A stretch of DNA of 50,721 bases, taken from the NCBI GenBank assembly GCA_963545035.1, contig CAUUHU010000001.1, forward strand, positions 1-50,721, read 5' to 3'. Under the pieces are notes generated by a model, which saw only the letters and a program-made list of their open reading frames with translations, had not been told where the DNA came from and did not search any database. Origin of the DNA: Nanogingivalis sp963545035 (GTDB taxonomy: Bacteria > Patescibacteriota > Saccharimonadia > Saccharimonadales > Saccharimonadaceae). Made by a program: the position numbers and the translations under genes. This document shows, piece by piece, positions 15,590 through 23,061 of the stretch (position 1 is its first letter; each line of letters starts with the position of its first letter).

Positions 15590-15619
15590 ATTCTACCATA
15601 AAAAGTACTCAGATGTCAA
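15590..15619 (-). promoter_or_regulatory. Promoter of tRNA-Thr
   Basis: On the minus strand TTGACA (15614-15619), 18 nt, then TAGAAT (15590-15595) with a TGG extension, ending 16 nt before the tRNA 5' end. Confidence 0.65.
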
Positions 15620-15694
15620 TATTATTAAAATAATATTTCCTTTTTCGGATTTGCACTTTTAAACCTTATATGTTAGAATGTGAGTTATAAAATA

Positions 15695-15898
15695 ATGGTC
15701 AAAAAAAAGGGGGTCATGAAAACAGTTACAATAATGAAATATCGAATCGGAAATAAATATTTCTTTAAGGTTTTAGATAAATTTGATATTAAAGACGCGG
15801 TTGAACGTCTAGATGCGATGATTCAAATCTCCAAACAGTTAGAAAAAGAAAACAAAGACTACGAGCAGCTTTGGATTAAAGAAACAGTTCTGTTTTAA
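15695..15898 (+). CDS. Small uncharacterised protein
   Basis: A 67-residue basic protein with no recognised family. The C-terminal half (DAVERLDAMIQISKQLEKENKDYEQLW) looks like an amphipathic helix. The start is uncertain: ATG 15695 lies 15 nt after a TTAGAAT box with a TGT extension; ATG 15716 is preceded too closely by GGGGG; a GTG at 15680 is also in frame but abuts the -10 box. Transcribed alone. Real coding is likely but not certain. Confidence 0.5.
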   Translation: MVKKKGVMKTVTIMKYRIGNKYFFKVLDKFDIKDAVERLDAMIQISKQLEKENKDYEQLWIKETVLF

Positions 15899-15914
15899 AA
15901 ATATTTATTCTAGA

Positions 15915-16199
15915 TTATTTATTTTTTACTTTATTGGAATTTTTTGTTGTTTTGTTATTTTTTAGAAAGTTCTTTTTTAGGGCTTCACCAAGAGTCCAAA
16001 CGATAGAGTTCATCAAGAAGGCAATCAAAGACGAAACCGTAATAAGTAAGATTACTCGACTAATTGAATTTTCGAAAATATTTAAAAAGCTCGCAACGGC
16101 AAAACAAAAAAATGCCAAACAGAGATAAAAACGCTGCAAAACAACACGTTCATTGTTTGAGCTTAAAATTTTTTGGATAAATTTCAAAAAGTCATTCAT
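15915..16199 (-). CDS. Small membrane protein, two helices
   Basis: A 94-residue protein with two hydrophobic segments (FYLCLAFFCFAVASFL and VILLITVSSLIAFLM) and a lysine/asparagine-rich C-terminal tail, so an integral membrane protein of unknown role. ATG 16199 is exactly 7 nt after TGATATAAT on the minus strand, again predicting a leaderless mRNA. No family recognised. Confidence 0.6.
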   Translation of the reverse strand: MNDFLKFIQKILSSNNERVVLQRFYLCLAFFCFAVASFLNIFENSISRVILLITVSSLIAFLMNSIVWTLGEALKKNFLKNNKTTKNSNKVKNK

Positions 16200-16251
16200 A
16201 GCTTAAATTATATCATAACTAAGCTAATATGTCAATCTTTACTTGAAATAC

Positions 16252-16280
16252 TTGCTTTTTGTGAATTCCTGTGATAAAAT
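16252..16280 (+). promoter_or_regulatory. Promoter of rpmG
   Basis: TTGCTT (16252-16257), 17 nt, TAAAAT (16275-16280) with a TGA extension. Predicted transcription start near 16287, about 29 nt before the ATG. Confidence 0.65.
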
Positions 16281-16315
16281 AAAACAGAACGTAAATAATA
16301 AATTTAAGAGAGATT

Positions 16316-16522
16316 ATGGCTAAAAAGAATACGAAACGAAAGATTATTGGCCTTGTAAGCGAAGCTACAGGTCATCGAATTTACTACACTCGCAAAAATA
16401 CTCAAAATACACCTGAGAAACTTTCTTTGCGAAAATACAACCCAAAGACACGAAAACACGAAGTTTTCACAGAGACTAAAAAATCTCTTGGTCGAAACGA
16501 AGTTAAACCACGAAAAGGTTAA
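16316..16522 (+). CDS. rpmG: 50S ribosomal protein L33, zinc-free type
   Basis: bL33, 68 residues, at the E site of the 50S subunit. KIIGLVSEATGHRIYYTRKN and LSLRKYNPKTRKHEVFTETK match the family. The two CxxC pairs of zinc-binding L33 are absent. It is about 15 residues longer than usual because of a C-terminal basic tail. GAGAG lies upstream of ATG. It has its own promoter and terminator. Confidence 0.93.
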   Translation: MAKKNTKRKIIGLVSEATGHRIYYTRKNTQNTPEKLSLRKYNPKTRKHEVFTETKKSLGRNEVKPRKG

Positions 16523-16526
16523 TAAT

Positions 16527-16553
16527 AAAAGCGCTCGATTGGGCGCTTTTTAT
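16527..16553. terminator. Bidirectional terminator between rpmG and GH15 gene
   Basis: Stem AAAAGCGC (16527-16534) with GCGCTTTT (16543-16550), T-run on both strands. It can end rpmG and the minus-strand glucan operon. Confidence 0.85.
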
Positions 16554-16565
16554 TTGTTTTTATTT

Positions 16566-18527
16566 TTACTCTTCAGAAGCTATCAAATCTAGTAAAGCCG
16601 AGACATATTCCGCCTGAGACCACGTGAGCGGCGCTACAGAAAGATGTTTCAAATCGCGCGGATCAATTTGCTCAGGTAGAATCCCTGTTGATGTTTGTCG
16701 ATCCGAAACCCAGTCCAGAATCTCTTTTGCTTTTAGAATTTCACCTCGAGCAATATAGAATTCAGCACGCCAAAGTGTTGTGATAGGCCAAATATTCGCT
16801 TCATAATCATCACTAAAACGATAATAAACATCATTCTCAAAGCGTGGTAGGCCAATTTGGCCATCTGCGTTAAAACGTTTTTCAAGCACATCAAATGCAT
16901 TACGAAGCTTTTCGCCTTTAAAGTCGAAAAGATTGAACATGAAGGCTCCATAAAAACTTGAAGCATCAATTTTTGAATCCTTCTCGTCATTTGGCCAAAT
17001 TCCTCGATAAAAATAGTTATTTTCCGGATTAAATAGTTCATTTTGTGCTGAAGTTCGAATTTTCAAAGCTTGGTCTCGCCATTTTTTAGCATCTCGTGCA
17101 CGATTAAATTGTTGCGCTAAATTTGAAGCCGCATAAAGAGCCGCAAAAACAACCGAGGTCGAATAAGTCGTTGAAAGAAAATCCATCTCCCAAAGTTCAT
17201 AATTGGGTTTTGGTAAATTATTTTCACCACAAAAATCAACCAAGAAATCCGCAATTGGCTTCACCAAATCATCATAAAATTCATCCAGAATAGAATTGTT
17301 GCGAAATTTTTTATAATATTGTGCAAACAAGAATAGAATTCCAGCAGTTTCATCAATCTGAATTGGTAGATTTCGCGTTTCGCCACCCTGAGAATACGGA
17401 TGCCAACTAGGGCCAAGTTCGCCGTTTGGCAAATATTTGTGCATCATAAAGCCGCCCGGTGTAAGAGAGTTTTTGCAGAAAGTGAAAAATCTTTGTGGTT
17501 CATCACGATATCCAAGCCGAATTAAAGGCCAAATCGCAAAAAGCGCATCTCGAGGCCAGCAATAAGAATAATCGTCTCGCGCATAGTTAAGCATTTCACT
17601 ATCATTACTTGCGATAGGAGCGCCAGTTTTTGCGAGATGAGATTTAACCAACATTAAGCTCTGAATAAATTTTTTCTGGTATTTTAGATCTAGCTTTTTC
17701 GAAAAACGCAAAGCCGGAACAAACCACTTTTGCCAAGATTTTTTAGTCTCAAATAAGGCTTTCGAAAAACCTTCATCTCGCATTTTTTGAAAATTCGTTA
17801 AAGCAAGCTGGTGGTCATCCGCGCAAGAAATAGAATACTGAAAATTTGCACTTTCGAAAACACCTAAAGAGAAGTTAAAACCAAGCACTGAGTCTGTCTG
17901 ACCATGCTCGACATTTGAGCCAGAAAGAATTCCATCTTCAGCATCACACCAAGAACCAAGCTTTCCTTCAATTCCAAATAGTCCAACCGTATGCTGGTCA
18001 AAATCTTTAAAGCTTTTTTGACTAAAATCGCCACTAACTTTTTGTGCAGAAATAACAAATGCACGTTTCCCACGATAGTGCAGGATTGCCTTTTCATCAT
18101 TTTCGAGAGGTAAAAATTGTGCTGTATCAGCCAAATGAAAACTGCTGTTAATTGCAAAATTTTGATGCAAAAATAACTGAACTTCACGCGGATAATTCGC
18201 AAGATTTTGCACCTGGATTTTGCGCGCAAAAACATCGAAATCACTAACTACAAAATCTGTAAAAGTGATTTTAATCTGTAAATTATTATTTATTGCTTCA
18301 GTTTTAGAAATTAGCGCATCTTCAAAATATTCAGAAGAGAATTGCCAGCCACCATTTTGTAACCACGAAAATTCATCACCGATCTTAATGCCGACACGAT
18401 GAAAAAGATCGCGGCCAAGAGTGTGATTTTCATATCCGTTATCTGGAAAATAAAAATCACTAACCAAACCAAATTCGTTCAAGCCAATATTCAAATTTCC
18501 ATTACTTAAAATCGCTGTTTTTGCCAT
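16566..18527 (-). CDS. Glycoside hydrolase family 15 glucoamylase-like enzyme
   Basis: Predicted exo-acting alpha-glucosidase (glucoamylase or related) releasing glucose from starch or glycogen, 653 residues. An N-terminal beta-sandwich (about 1-270) is followed by the (alpha/alpha)6 barrel: YARDDYSYCWPRDALFA is the conserved substrate-binding block, NYELWEM (about 442-448) holds the catalytic acid region and LPEQID (about 617-622) the catalytic base region. There is no signal peptide, so it should act in the cytoplasm. GAGG 6 nt before ATG; it starts 1 nt after the GH57 stop and is third in the operon GT-GH57-GH15. Confidence 0.92.
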   Translation of the reverse strand: MAKTAILSNGNLNIGLNEFGLVSDFYFPDNGYENHTLGRDLFHRVGIKIGDEFSWLQNGGWQFSSEYFEDALISKTEAINNNLQIKITFTDFVVSDFDVFARKIQVQNLANYPREVQLFLHQNFAINSSFHLADTAQFLPLENDEKAILHYRGKRAFVISAQKVSGDFSQKSFKDFDQHTVGLFGIEGKLGSWCDAEDGILSGSNVEHGQTDSVLGFNFSLGVFESANFQYSISCADDHQLALTNFQKMRDEGFSKALFETKKSWQKWFVPALRFSKKLDLKYQKKFIQSLMLVKSHLAKTGAPIASNDSEMLNYARDDYSYCWPRDALFAIWPLIRLGYRDEPQRFFTFCKNSLTPGGFMMHKYLPNGELGPSWHPYSQGGETRNLPIQIDETAGILFLFAQYYKKFRNNSILDEFYDDLVKPIADFLVDFCGENNLPKPNYELWEMDFLSTTYSTSVVFAALYAASNLAQQFNRARDAKKWRDQALKIRTSAQNELFNPENNYFYRGIWPNDEKDSKIDASSFYGAFMFNLFDFKGEKLRNAFDVLEKRFNADGQIGLPRFENDVYYRFSDDYEANIWPITTLWRAEFYIARGEILKAKEILDWVSDRQTSTGILPEQIDPRDLKHLSVAPLTWSQAEYVSALLDLIASEE

Positions 18528-18528
18528 T

Positions 18529-19878
18529 TTAACCTCGCTTTCTCTTAGTAAACATTAAGTTTTTGTGAAGCATTCGCGCAAATATTTTCTTTCGTTTTGG
18601 CATTTTTAGGGCTTTCGAAAAAGATTTTTTAAGGATTTTTTGTGTTTCTTGAACTTTTTTAGGCTGTAAAGGCGAAATATCTTTTAATCGAAAATCCATA
18701 TCTCGCAGAGCATCCATAAAATACAAAAACGCATCATAAGGTGATTTATACGGTGAAAAATATGCATGAACATCGCCATCGTTAAAGTATTTTGTACACA
18801 TATAATATGGATGATCACTGGTAGTTAGACGCCGCCAATCTTCAACGAGCGCGCCGTTACAAGAATTATAAACTCGCGGTTTTAGAGCATAAAGATATTT
18901 CATCGCTTCTTGCTGCATTGAATTACCAAGCCACGCAGTCAGGTCGCGTTCAGTATCCGCCCAGGTAACAGTTTGAGGCATTGAAATTTCTGCAACAGGC
19001 TCGGCTTGAGCAGCTTCCGTAACAGTTTTAAAACCATGGTTTGGATTTTTCAACCATTCAGCAACTAAGCTTTCGAAAAAGCCAAAAATTCCAGATTCCT
19101 TCCATTGATGCTCGCCAAAGGTTTCATAGTCCATAAAAAGATTAATTATATCACCACGATAACTCGCCGATTCTAGCCAGCTGATGTATTTTTTAGTTGT
19201 TAGCGGGTATTCTTCCCAGTTTTGATTTGAAAATCGAAAAGCCAAATCATCAGAAAGTTTATAATTTTTTAAAAGAAGACGAATATTTTTAGTATTTTTT
19301 GGTTTATACACAAAATTTGGTGAACGCCACCCTAACACAGGGTCCCAGCCTTCAGTCAAAATTGCTTTAAAACCAAAATCATCCGCCCATTTACCTAAAT
19401 CATCGTTATAAGAAAGTTCTGTATTTCGGAAAGATGTAGTTTCAACACCAAAAACTTCACGAATCTTCGCTTGGTGTGCGCGAACTTGCGCTTCAAATTC
19501 CTCACGATCAAAAAAGAAGGCTAAACTGTGATAATAAGTTTCTGCCACAATTTCTGCTCGACCAGTTCGAACAAGACGCTTAAAACTCTCAAGAACATCT
19601 GGCGCAAATTGCTGAGCTTGATCAATAAAAGTGCCCGTTATCGAAAAAGAGAATTTAAATTCAGGATGACGAGCCAAAAGCTTTTCAAGAAGATTATTCA
19701 TTGGAATATAAGATTTTTCAGCTACTTTTCGAAAAATCTCACCATTACTTTGGCGCTTCAAACCTTTTTCTTCACTGAAATAATCTTTATTTTCACCAAC
19801 ATTAAAAATAGTTTGGTCATCACGAACTCGCCACGGCTGATGAACATGGAGATATAGAACAATTGATTTTTTAGCCAT
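18529..19878 (-). CDS. Glycoside hydrolase family 57 (alpha-amylase-like)
   Basis: Predicted alpha-glucan endo-hydrolase or glucanotransferase of GH57, 449 residues, cytoplasmic. The N-terminal YLHVHQPWRVR is GH57 motif 1; FRNTELSYND contains the nucleophile region Glu; LTEGWDPVLGWR follows; MDYETFGEH holds the acid/base Asp region. GAGG precedes ATG and it overlaps the glycosyltransferase gene by 8 nt. With its neighbours it suggests turnover of an internal glycogen-like polymer. Amylase and 4-alpha-glucanotransferase cannot be told apart here. Confidence 0.9.
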   Translation of the reverse strand: MAKKSIVLYLHVHQPWRVRDDQTIFNVGENKDYFSEEKGLKRQSNGEIFRKVAEKSYIPMNNLLEKLLARHPEFKFSFSITGTFIDQAQQFAPDVLESFKRLVRTGRAEIVAETYYHSLAFFFDREEFEAQVRAHQAKIREVFGVETTSFRNTELSYNDDLGKWADDFGFKAILTEGWDPVLGWRSPNFVYKPKNTKNIRLLLKNYKLSDDLAFRFSNQNWEEYPLTTKKYISWLESASYRGDIINLFMDYETFGEHQWKESGIFGFFESLVAEWLKNPNHGFKTVTEAAQAEPVAEISMPQTVTWADTERDLTAWLGNSMQQEAMKYLYALKPRVYNSCNGALVEDWRRLTTSDHPYYMCTKYFNDGDVHAYFSPYKSPYDAFLYFMDALRDMDFRLKDISPLQPKKVQETQKILKKSFSKALKMPKRKKIFARMLHKNLMFTKRKRG

Positions 19879-21094
19879 TTTTTTCCTCTGTTAGATGTAT
19901 AAATTCATCCATAATTTGATCAGCAATGTCGCTCCAAGAAATTTTATTATATTCTTTTCGGACACCTTTTTTAAGGTTGTCTAGAAGTTTTTTATTTACC
20001 GAAACCTCATAGATTTGATTTGCAAGTTTTTTAGTGTCCCAAAAATCATAACGCAAAATATTTTGCAAAACTTCGCCAACGCCAGATTGTTTCGAGATAA
20101 TTAACGCATTATTGAAGTGTGCCGCCTCAAGAGCCGTTAATCCAAAAGGCTCATTCACCGAACTCATCACGAAAACATCGGCAACCCCATAAGCATCACG
20201 CCATTTATCTCCGCGCAAAAAGCCGGTAAAGAAAATTTTATCCGCAATTCTAAAATCGCTAGCCATCCTAATAAGCTCATTACGTTGCTCGCCATCGCCA
20301 ACAAGAAGAAGAGCGATTTTCGGATTCCTTGAAGCCGCTTCGGCCATAGCTCTCATTAAATATGTTAAACCCTTTTGAACAGTAAAACGAGTTAAAGTCA
20401 TTACAACAGTATAACCTTGCGATTTTAAGTATTCAAGATAACGATAAGTTCGCTCGTCGTAATCTTGTGGGCTCGCAAGCGTTGAAGTTTCAATCGCATT
20501 ATAAACAACCTCGACTTTTTCTGGAGCTATTTTGTATTTATCAATTATTACATCTCGTGTGTTTTTCGAAACAGCAAAAACTTTATCTGAATTGCAAATG
20601 CCAGCATATTCAATATCGTGAATCTGTCGATTACCATAAGCTCCGCCCGAACGGTCAAATTCCGTTGCGTGAATATGCGTAACAAGTGGAGCACCCGTAA
20701 TCTCGCGCGCCAGCATTCCAGCCTCCATCGTAAGCCAATCATGCGCATGAATAACATCCGGCTTATTTTCTGGAACACTCAAATATTCATGAATAAATTC
20801 GCAATATTCTTTTTGAATCGAACGAATGTCCGGCAAAAAACTACCTACATTGTGGCTCGACCGTGACCAATGTGGTACATCATAAGCCCCAGCGCCAAAT
20901 TTATGAATTTCAGAAAAATTCGTAGCATTTAGCACTTTCATGAAATCAATTTCGGTATGTTTGTTTTTATACGGAACGACAAATTCAATTTTAGCGCCAT
21001 CTTCAGCTAGCGCTTTTGCCATATAAAAACAAGCTACACCTAAACCACCGCTGTTATGAGGAGGAAGCTCCCACCCGAGCATTAGAATTTTCAT
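19871..21094 (-). CDS. Glycogen synthase-like glycosyltransferase (GT4/GT5)
   Basis: Retaining GT-B glycosyltransferase, 407 residues, probably elongating an alpha-glucan from a nucleotide sugar. It opens MKILMLGWELPPHNSGGLG, the glycogen-synthase glycine loop; VIHAHDWLT and HIHATEFDR follow; the C-terminal donor site is NEPFGLTALEA, with the E-x7-E spacing. First gene of the minus-strand operon with GH57 and GH15. The ribosome-binding site is weak (AAAGGC), and a TTAAAAT box lies about 35 nt upstream. GT4 homologues that make sucrose or trehalose-type products remain possible, but the operon favours glucan synthesis. Confidence 0.88.
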   Translation of the reverse strand: MKILMLGWELPPHNSGGLGVACFYMAKALAEDGAKIEFVVPYKNKHTEIDFMKVLNATNFSEIHKFGAGAYDVPHWSRSSHNVGSFLPDIRSIQKEYCEFIHEYLSVPENKPDVIHAHDWLTMEAGMLAREITGAPLVTHIHATEFDRSGGAYGNRQIHDIEYAGICNSDKVFAVSKNTRDVIIDKYKIAPEKVEVVYNAIETSTLASPQDYDERTYRYLEYLKSQGYTVVMTLTRFTVQKGLTYLMRAMAEAASRNPKIALLLVGDGEQRNELIRMASDFRIADKIFFTGFLRGDKWRDAYGVADVFVMSSVNEPFGLTALEAAHFNNALIISKQSGVGEVLQNILRYDFWDTKKLANQIYEVSVNKKLLDNLKKGVRKEYNKISWSDIADQIMDEFIHLTEEKNG

Positions 21095-21182
21095 TTTTTG
21101 CCTTTACGTTTAAAATTTACATTTCTATTTTAACAAATTTAAGAGAAAAGCGCAAGCGGTTTAGTTATCGTTTTACTTTAAA

Positions 21183-21875
21183 TTAAATACTTGGCGAAAA
21201 TTGTTTCATTTCTTTTACGCAAGTTTTATAATTTGGGCAATATTTTTCAACTTCTTGCCAAAATTTAGACGAATGATTCATTTGCCGAGTATGACAAAGT
21301 TCGTGAATAATTACATAATCAATCAAATGGTGTGGCAAATTCATTAACGCGATATTTAGAGAAATCGTTCCGCTAGAAGAGCATGAACCCCACCGCGTTC
21401 CAGTGTGCGAAAAGCGCAACTTCTCAAAATTAAAATCATATTTTTCCGCCAAAAAGCTAATTCGGCGCGGCAAATATGCCTTAGCTTGCTTTCGAAGAAT
21501 TTTCGATACGGTTTTGCGAATTTCTGATTGAACGAGTGGATTTTCGAAAGCCAACTCTTGCGGGATTTGCACCAAAATCTGATTTCCTTCATTTGAAATT
21601 TTAATTTCTTCACCCGAAAATTTTCGCAAAAAAAGTGTGTGCGTTTTGCCAATTAAATCTCCGTCTTGATAAGAATTTTTAGCGTTATGCGTTGCGAGCA
21701 TTTTTCGAATTTCATCTCGATTGCCGTTAACAAGCCGTCGAACGGCAAATTCTGGCGAATAATAGGGGATTGATGCGCGCAATTTTCCATCAACGCCGAC
21801 AGAAAGTTTTACAGAGCGAGCGAGTTTGTTTTTTCGAACTTTAATTTCACCAAACTCTTTATCGACTATAGACAT
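21183..21875 (-). CDS. YgjP-family zinc metallopeptidase-like protein
   Basis: A 230-residue protein of the YgjP/DUF45 (M48-like) family, predicted cytoplasmic. The zinc site is VIIHELCHTRQMNHSSKFW (HExxH with a downstream His), preceded by the family block RWGSCSSSGTISLNIALM, which is strongly conserved in YgjP proteins. The substrate is unknown. ATG 21875 lies 6 nt after TGCTATAAT on the minus strand, so the mRNA is probably leaderless. No terminator separates it from the glucan operon downstream, so some read-through is possible. Confidence 0.9.
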   Translation of the reverse strand: MSIVDKEFGEIKVRKNKLARSVKLSVGVDGKLRASIPYYSPEFAVRRLVNGNRDEIRKMLATHNAKNSYQDGDLIGKTHTLFLRKFSGEEIKISNEGNQILVQIPQELAFENPLVQSEIRKTVSKILRKQAKAYLPRRISFLAEKYDFNFEKLRFSHTGTRWGSCSSSGTISLNIALMNLPHHLIDYVIIHELCHTRQMNHSSKFWQEVEKYCPNYKTCVKEMKQFSPSI

Positions 21876-21903
21876 AAAAATATTATAGCACTCTTAAAAA
21901 GAG

Positions 21904-22287
21904 TTAGCGAGAATTATTCTTAGATTTTTGAGATTCTAATTTTTGAAGCTTTGATTTTTTTCGTGAAATTGCAAAGATTAGAGCAAGAGCGAAATGGATT
22001 GGGTAAAACCAGAAAAATAAATTTATCATTATCGCTGCGCATACATAACCTGCTACCGCACCAGAGCAATCTGAATTTAGGACCTTTATAGTATTGCTAA
22101 TTATTACGAATAAAGATGGAATCATAAAGAATGAAATAAGCATAAAATTTACAAAAATAAAGTTTTCTTTTTTAACTTTTTTGGCTATAAAAAAGGATAT
22201 AATCCATAAAATAAAACCACCAAATATAAAAGATGCAAAAAATTCTATAATTAAAATTATTATATGACCTAAAATTATATGACCCAT
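21904..22287 (-). CDS. Small four-helix membrane protein
   Basis: About 127 residues with three to four hydrophobic helices (for example FFASFIFGGFILWIISFFIA and FIFVNFMLISFFMIPSLFVII) and a lysine-rich C-terminal tail. No family recognised. The frame stays open back into tRNA-Trp (to 22401), which is not a credible start; I chose ATG 22287 (MGHIILGHII), 9 nt after a TATAGT box on the minus strand. No ribosome-binding site. Confidence 0.55.
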   Translation of the reverse strand: MGHIILGHIIILIIEFFASFIFGGFILWIISFFIAKKVKKENFIFVNFMLISFFMIPSLFVIISNTIKVLNSDCSGAVAGYVCAAIMINLFFWFYPIHFALALIFAISRKKSKLQKLESQKSKNNSR

Positions 22288-22368
22288 AACATAACCACTA
22301 TACACTAAGATAAAACAAAAAACAACGACAAAATAAAAAACACCATTTCTGGTGCAAAAAGGCAAATT

Positions 22369-22444
22369 TGGCACGGGCAGAGAGATTCGAACTCCCGACA
22401 CCAGGTTTTGGAGACCTGTGCTCTACCAACTGAGCTATGCCCGT
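22369..22444 (-). tRNA. tRNA-Trp (anticodon CCA)
   Basis: The minus strand folds as a cloverleaf: acceptor ACGGGCA/TGCCCGT, D arm GCTC/GAGC, anticodon stem CAGGT/ACCTG with loop CTCCAAA (anticodon CCA), T arm GGGAG/CTCTC with one G-U pair and loop TTCGAAT, discriminator G and encoded CCA. An extended -10, TATGCTAAAAT, lies just upstream (near 22453). UGG is its only codon, consistent with UGA being a stop. Confidence 0.96.
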
Positions 22445-22508
22445 ATGAAACTATTTTAGCATAAAAAAGTTGAAAAGTGAAGAGCTTTTTGATTATTTTC
22501 CGTATCTA

Positions 22509-22537
22509 TTGACAAAAAGTATCTTTTGTGGTAGAAT
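22509..22537 (+). promoter_or_regulatory. Near-consensus promoter with 5' stem-loop leader
   Basis: TTGACA (22509-22514), 17 nt, TAGAAT (22532-22537) with a TGG extension. Predicted start near 22544. Four bases later an 8-bp stem forms, TAAAAGCT (22548-22555) with AGCTTTTA (22570-22577); a competing GAGC/GCTC hairpin lies at 22569-22581. Confidence 0.7.
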
Positions 22538-22640
22538 ACTAATTAGTTAAAAGCTTACTTTCGAAATTGAGCTTTTAGCTCGTATTTTACAAAGTTGGCT
22601 TTTACTGAAAATTCTATTTCATACTAAGGAGGGCATAATT

Positions 22641-23012
22641 ATGCCAGCAGCTATTGTTAATTGGAAGGAAAGTTTCCCGCGTCCGCATTTTGAGAGTGGG
22701 ATGCTTGACCCAAAACTTTCAAGTTCTGAAGTTTGTGAAAAACTCGAAAAAGCATATGTTAAAAACGATACAGCAAACTTGATCGAATTTTTGGCTTATG
22801 CGGAAGTTTTTCATTTGCTCGTTAAAGAAAAACGCAAATTCTTCAAAAAGATTGAAGAAGAGTGGCCATTATGCCAAAAAGAATATCCCCATCTCGGGAA
22901 TAAATTTAATTATTTGAACGGAATCTATAATAGTAACCATATTTTGCGAACCGACAGTATGCAAATCGCAAATAGGTCTGCTATACTTGCAGAATTTTCG
23001 AACAAATATTGA
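22641..23012 (+). CDS. Uncharacterised 123-residue protein
   Basis: A soluble, helical protein with no recognised family. AAGGAGGG lies 8-15 nt upstream of ATG and a strong promoter with a leader of about 97 nt precedes it, so it is probably well expressed. Residues 28-75 (SSEVCEKLEKAYVKND and NLIEFLAYAEVF) look like paired helices. It has its own terminator. Confidence 0.7.
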   Translation: MPAAIVNWKESFPRPHFESGMLDPKLSSSEVCEKLEKAYVKNDTANLIEFLAYAEVFHLLVKEKRKFFKKIEEEWPLCQKEYPHLGNKFNYLNGIYNSNHILRTDSMQIANRSAILAEFSNKY

Positions 23013-23024
23013 GCCAACTAAAAT

Positions 23025-23051
23025 AAGCCCGAAATAATCGGGCTTTTTCTT
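23025..23051. terminator. Bidirectional terminator
   Basis: Stem AAGCCCGA (23025-23032) with TCGGGCTT (23038-23045), followed by T-runs on the plus strand; it also lies just after the minus-strand ABC gene stop. Confidence 0.85.
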
Positions 23052-23061
23052 TTTTCGTTTT

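Noticed and set aside
22288..22401. Longer N terminus for the small membrane protein
   Set aside because: The extension runs through tRNA-Trp and its residues look like translated tRNA.
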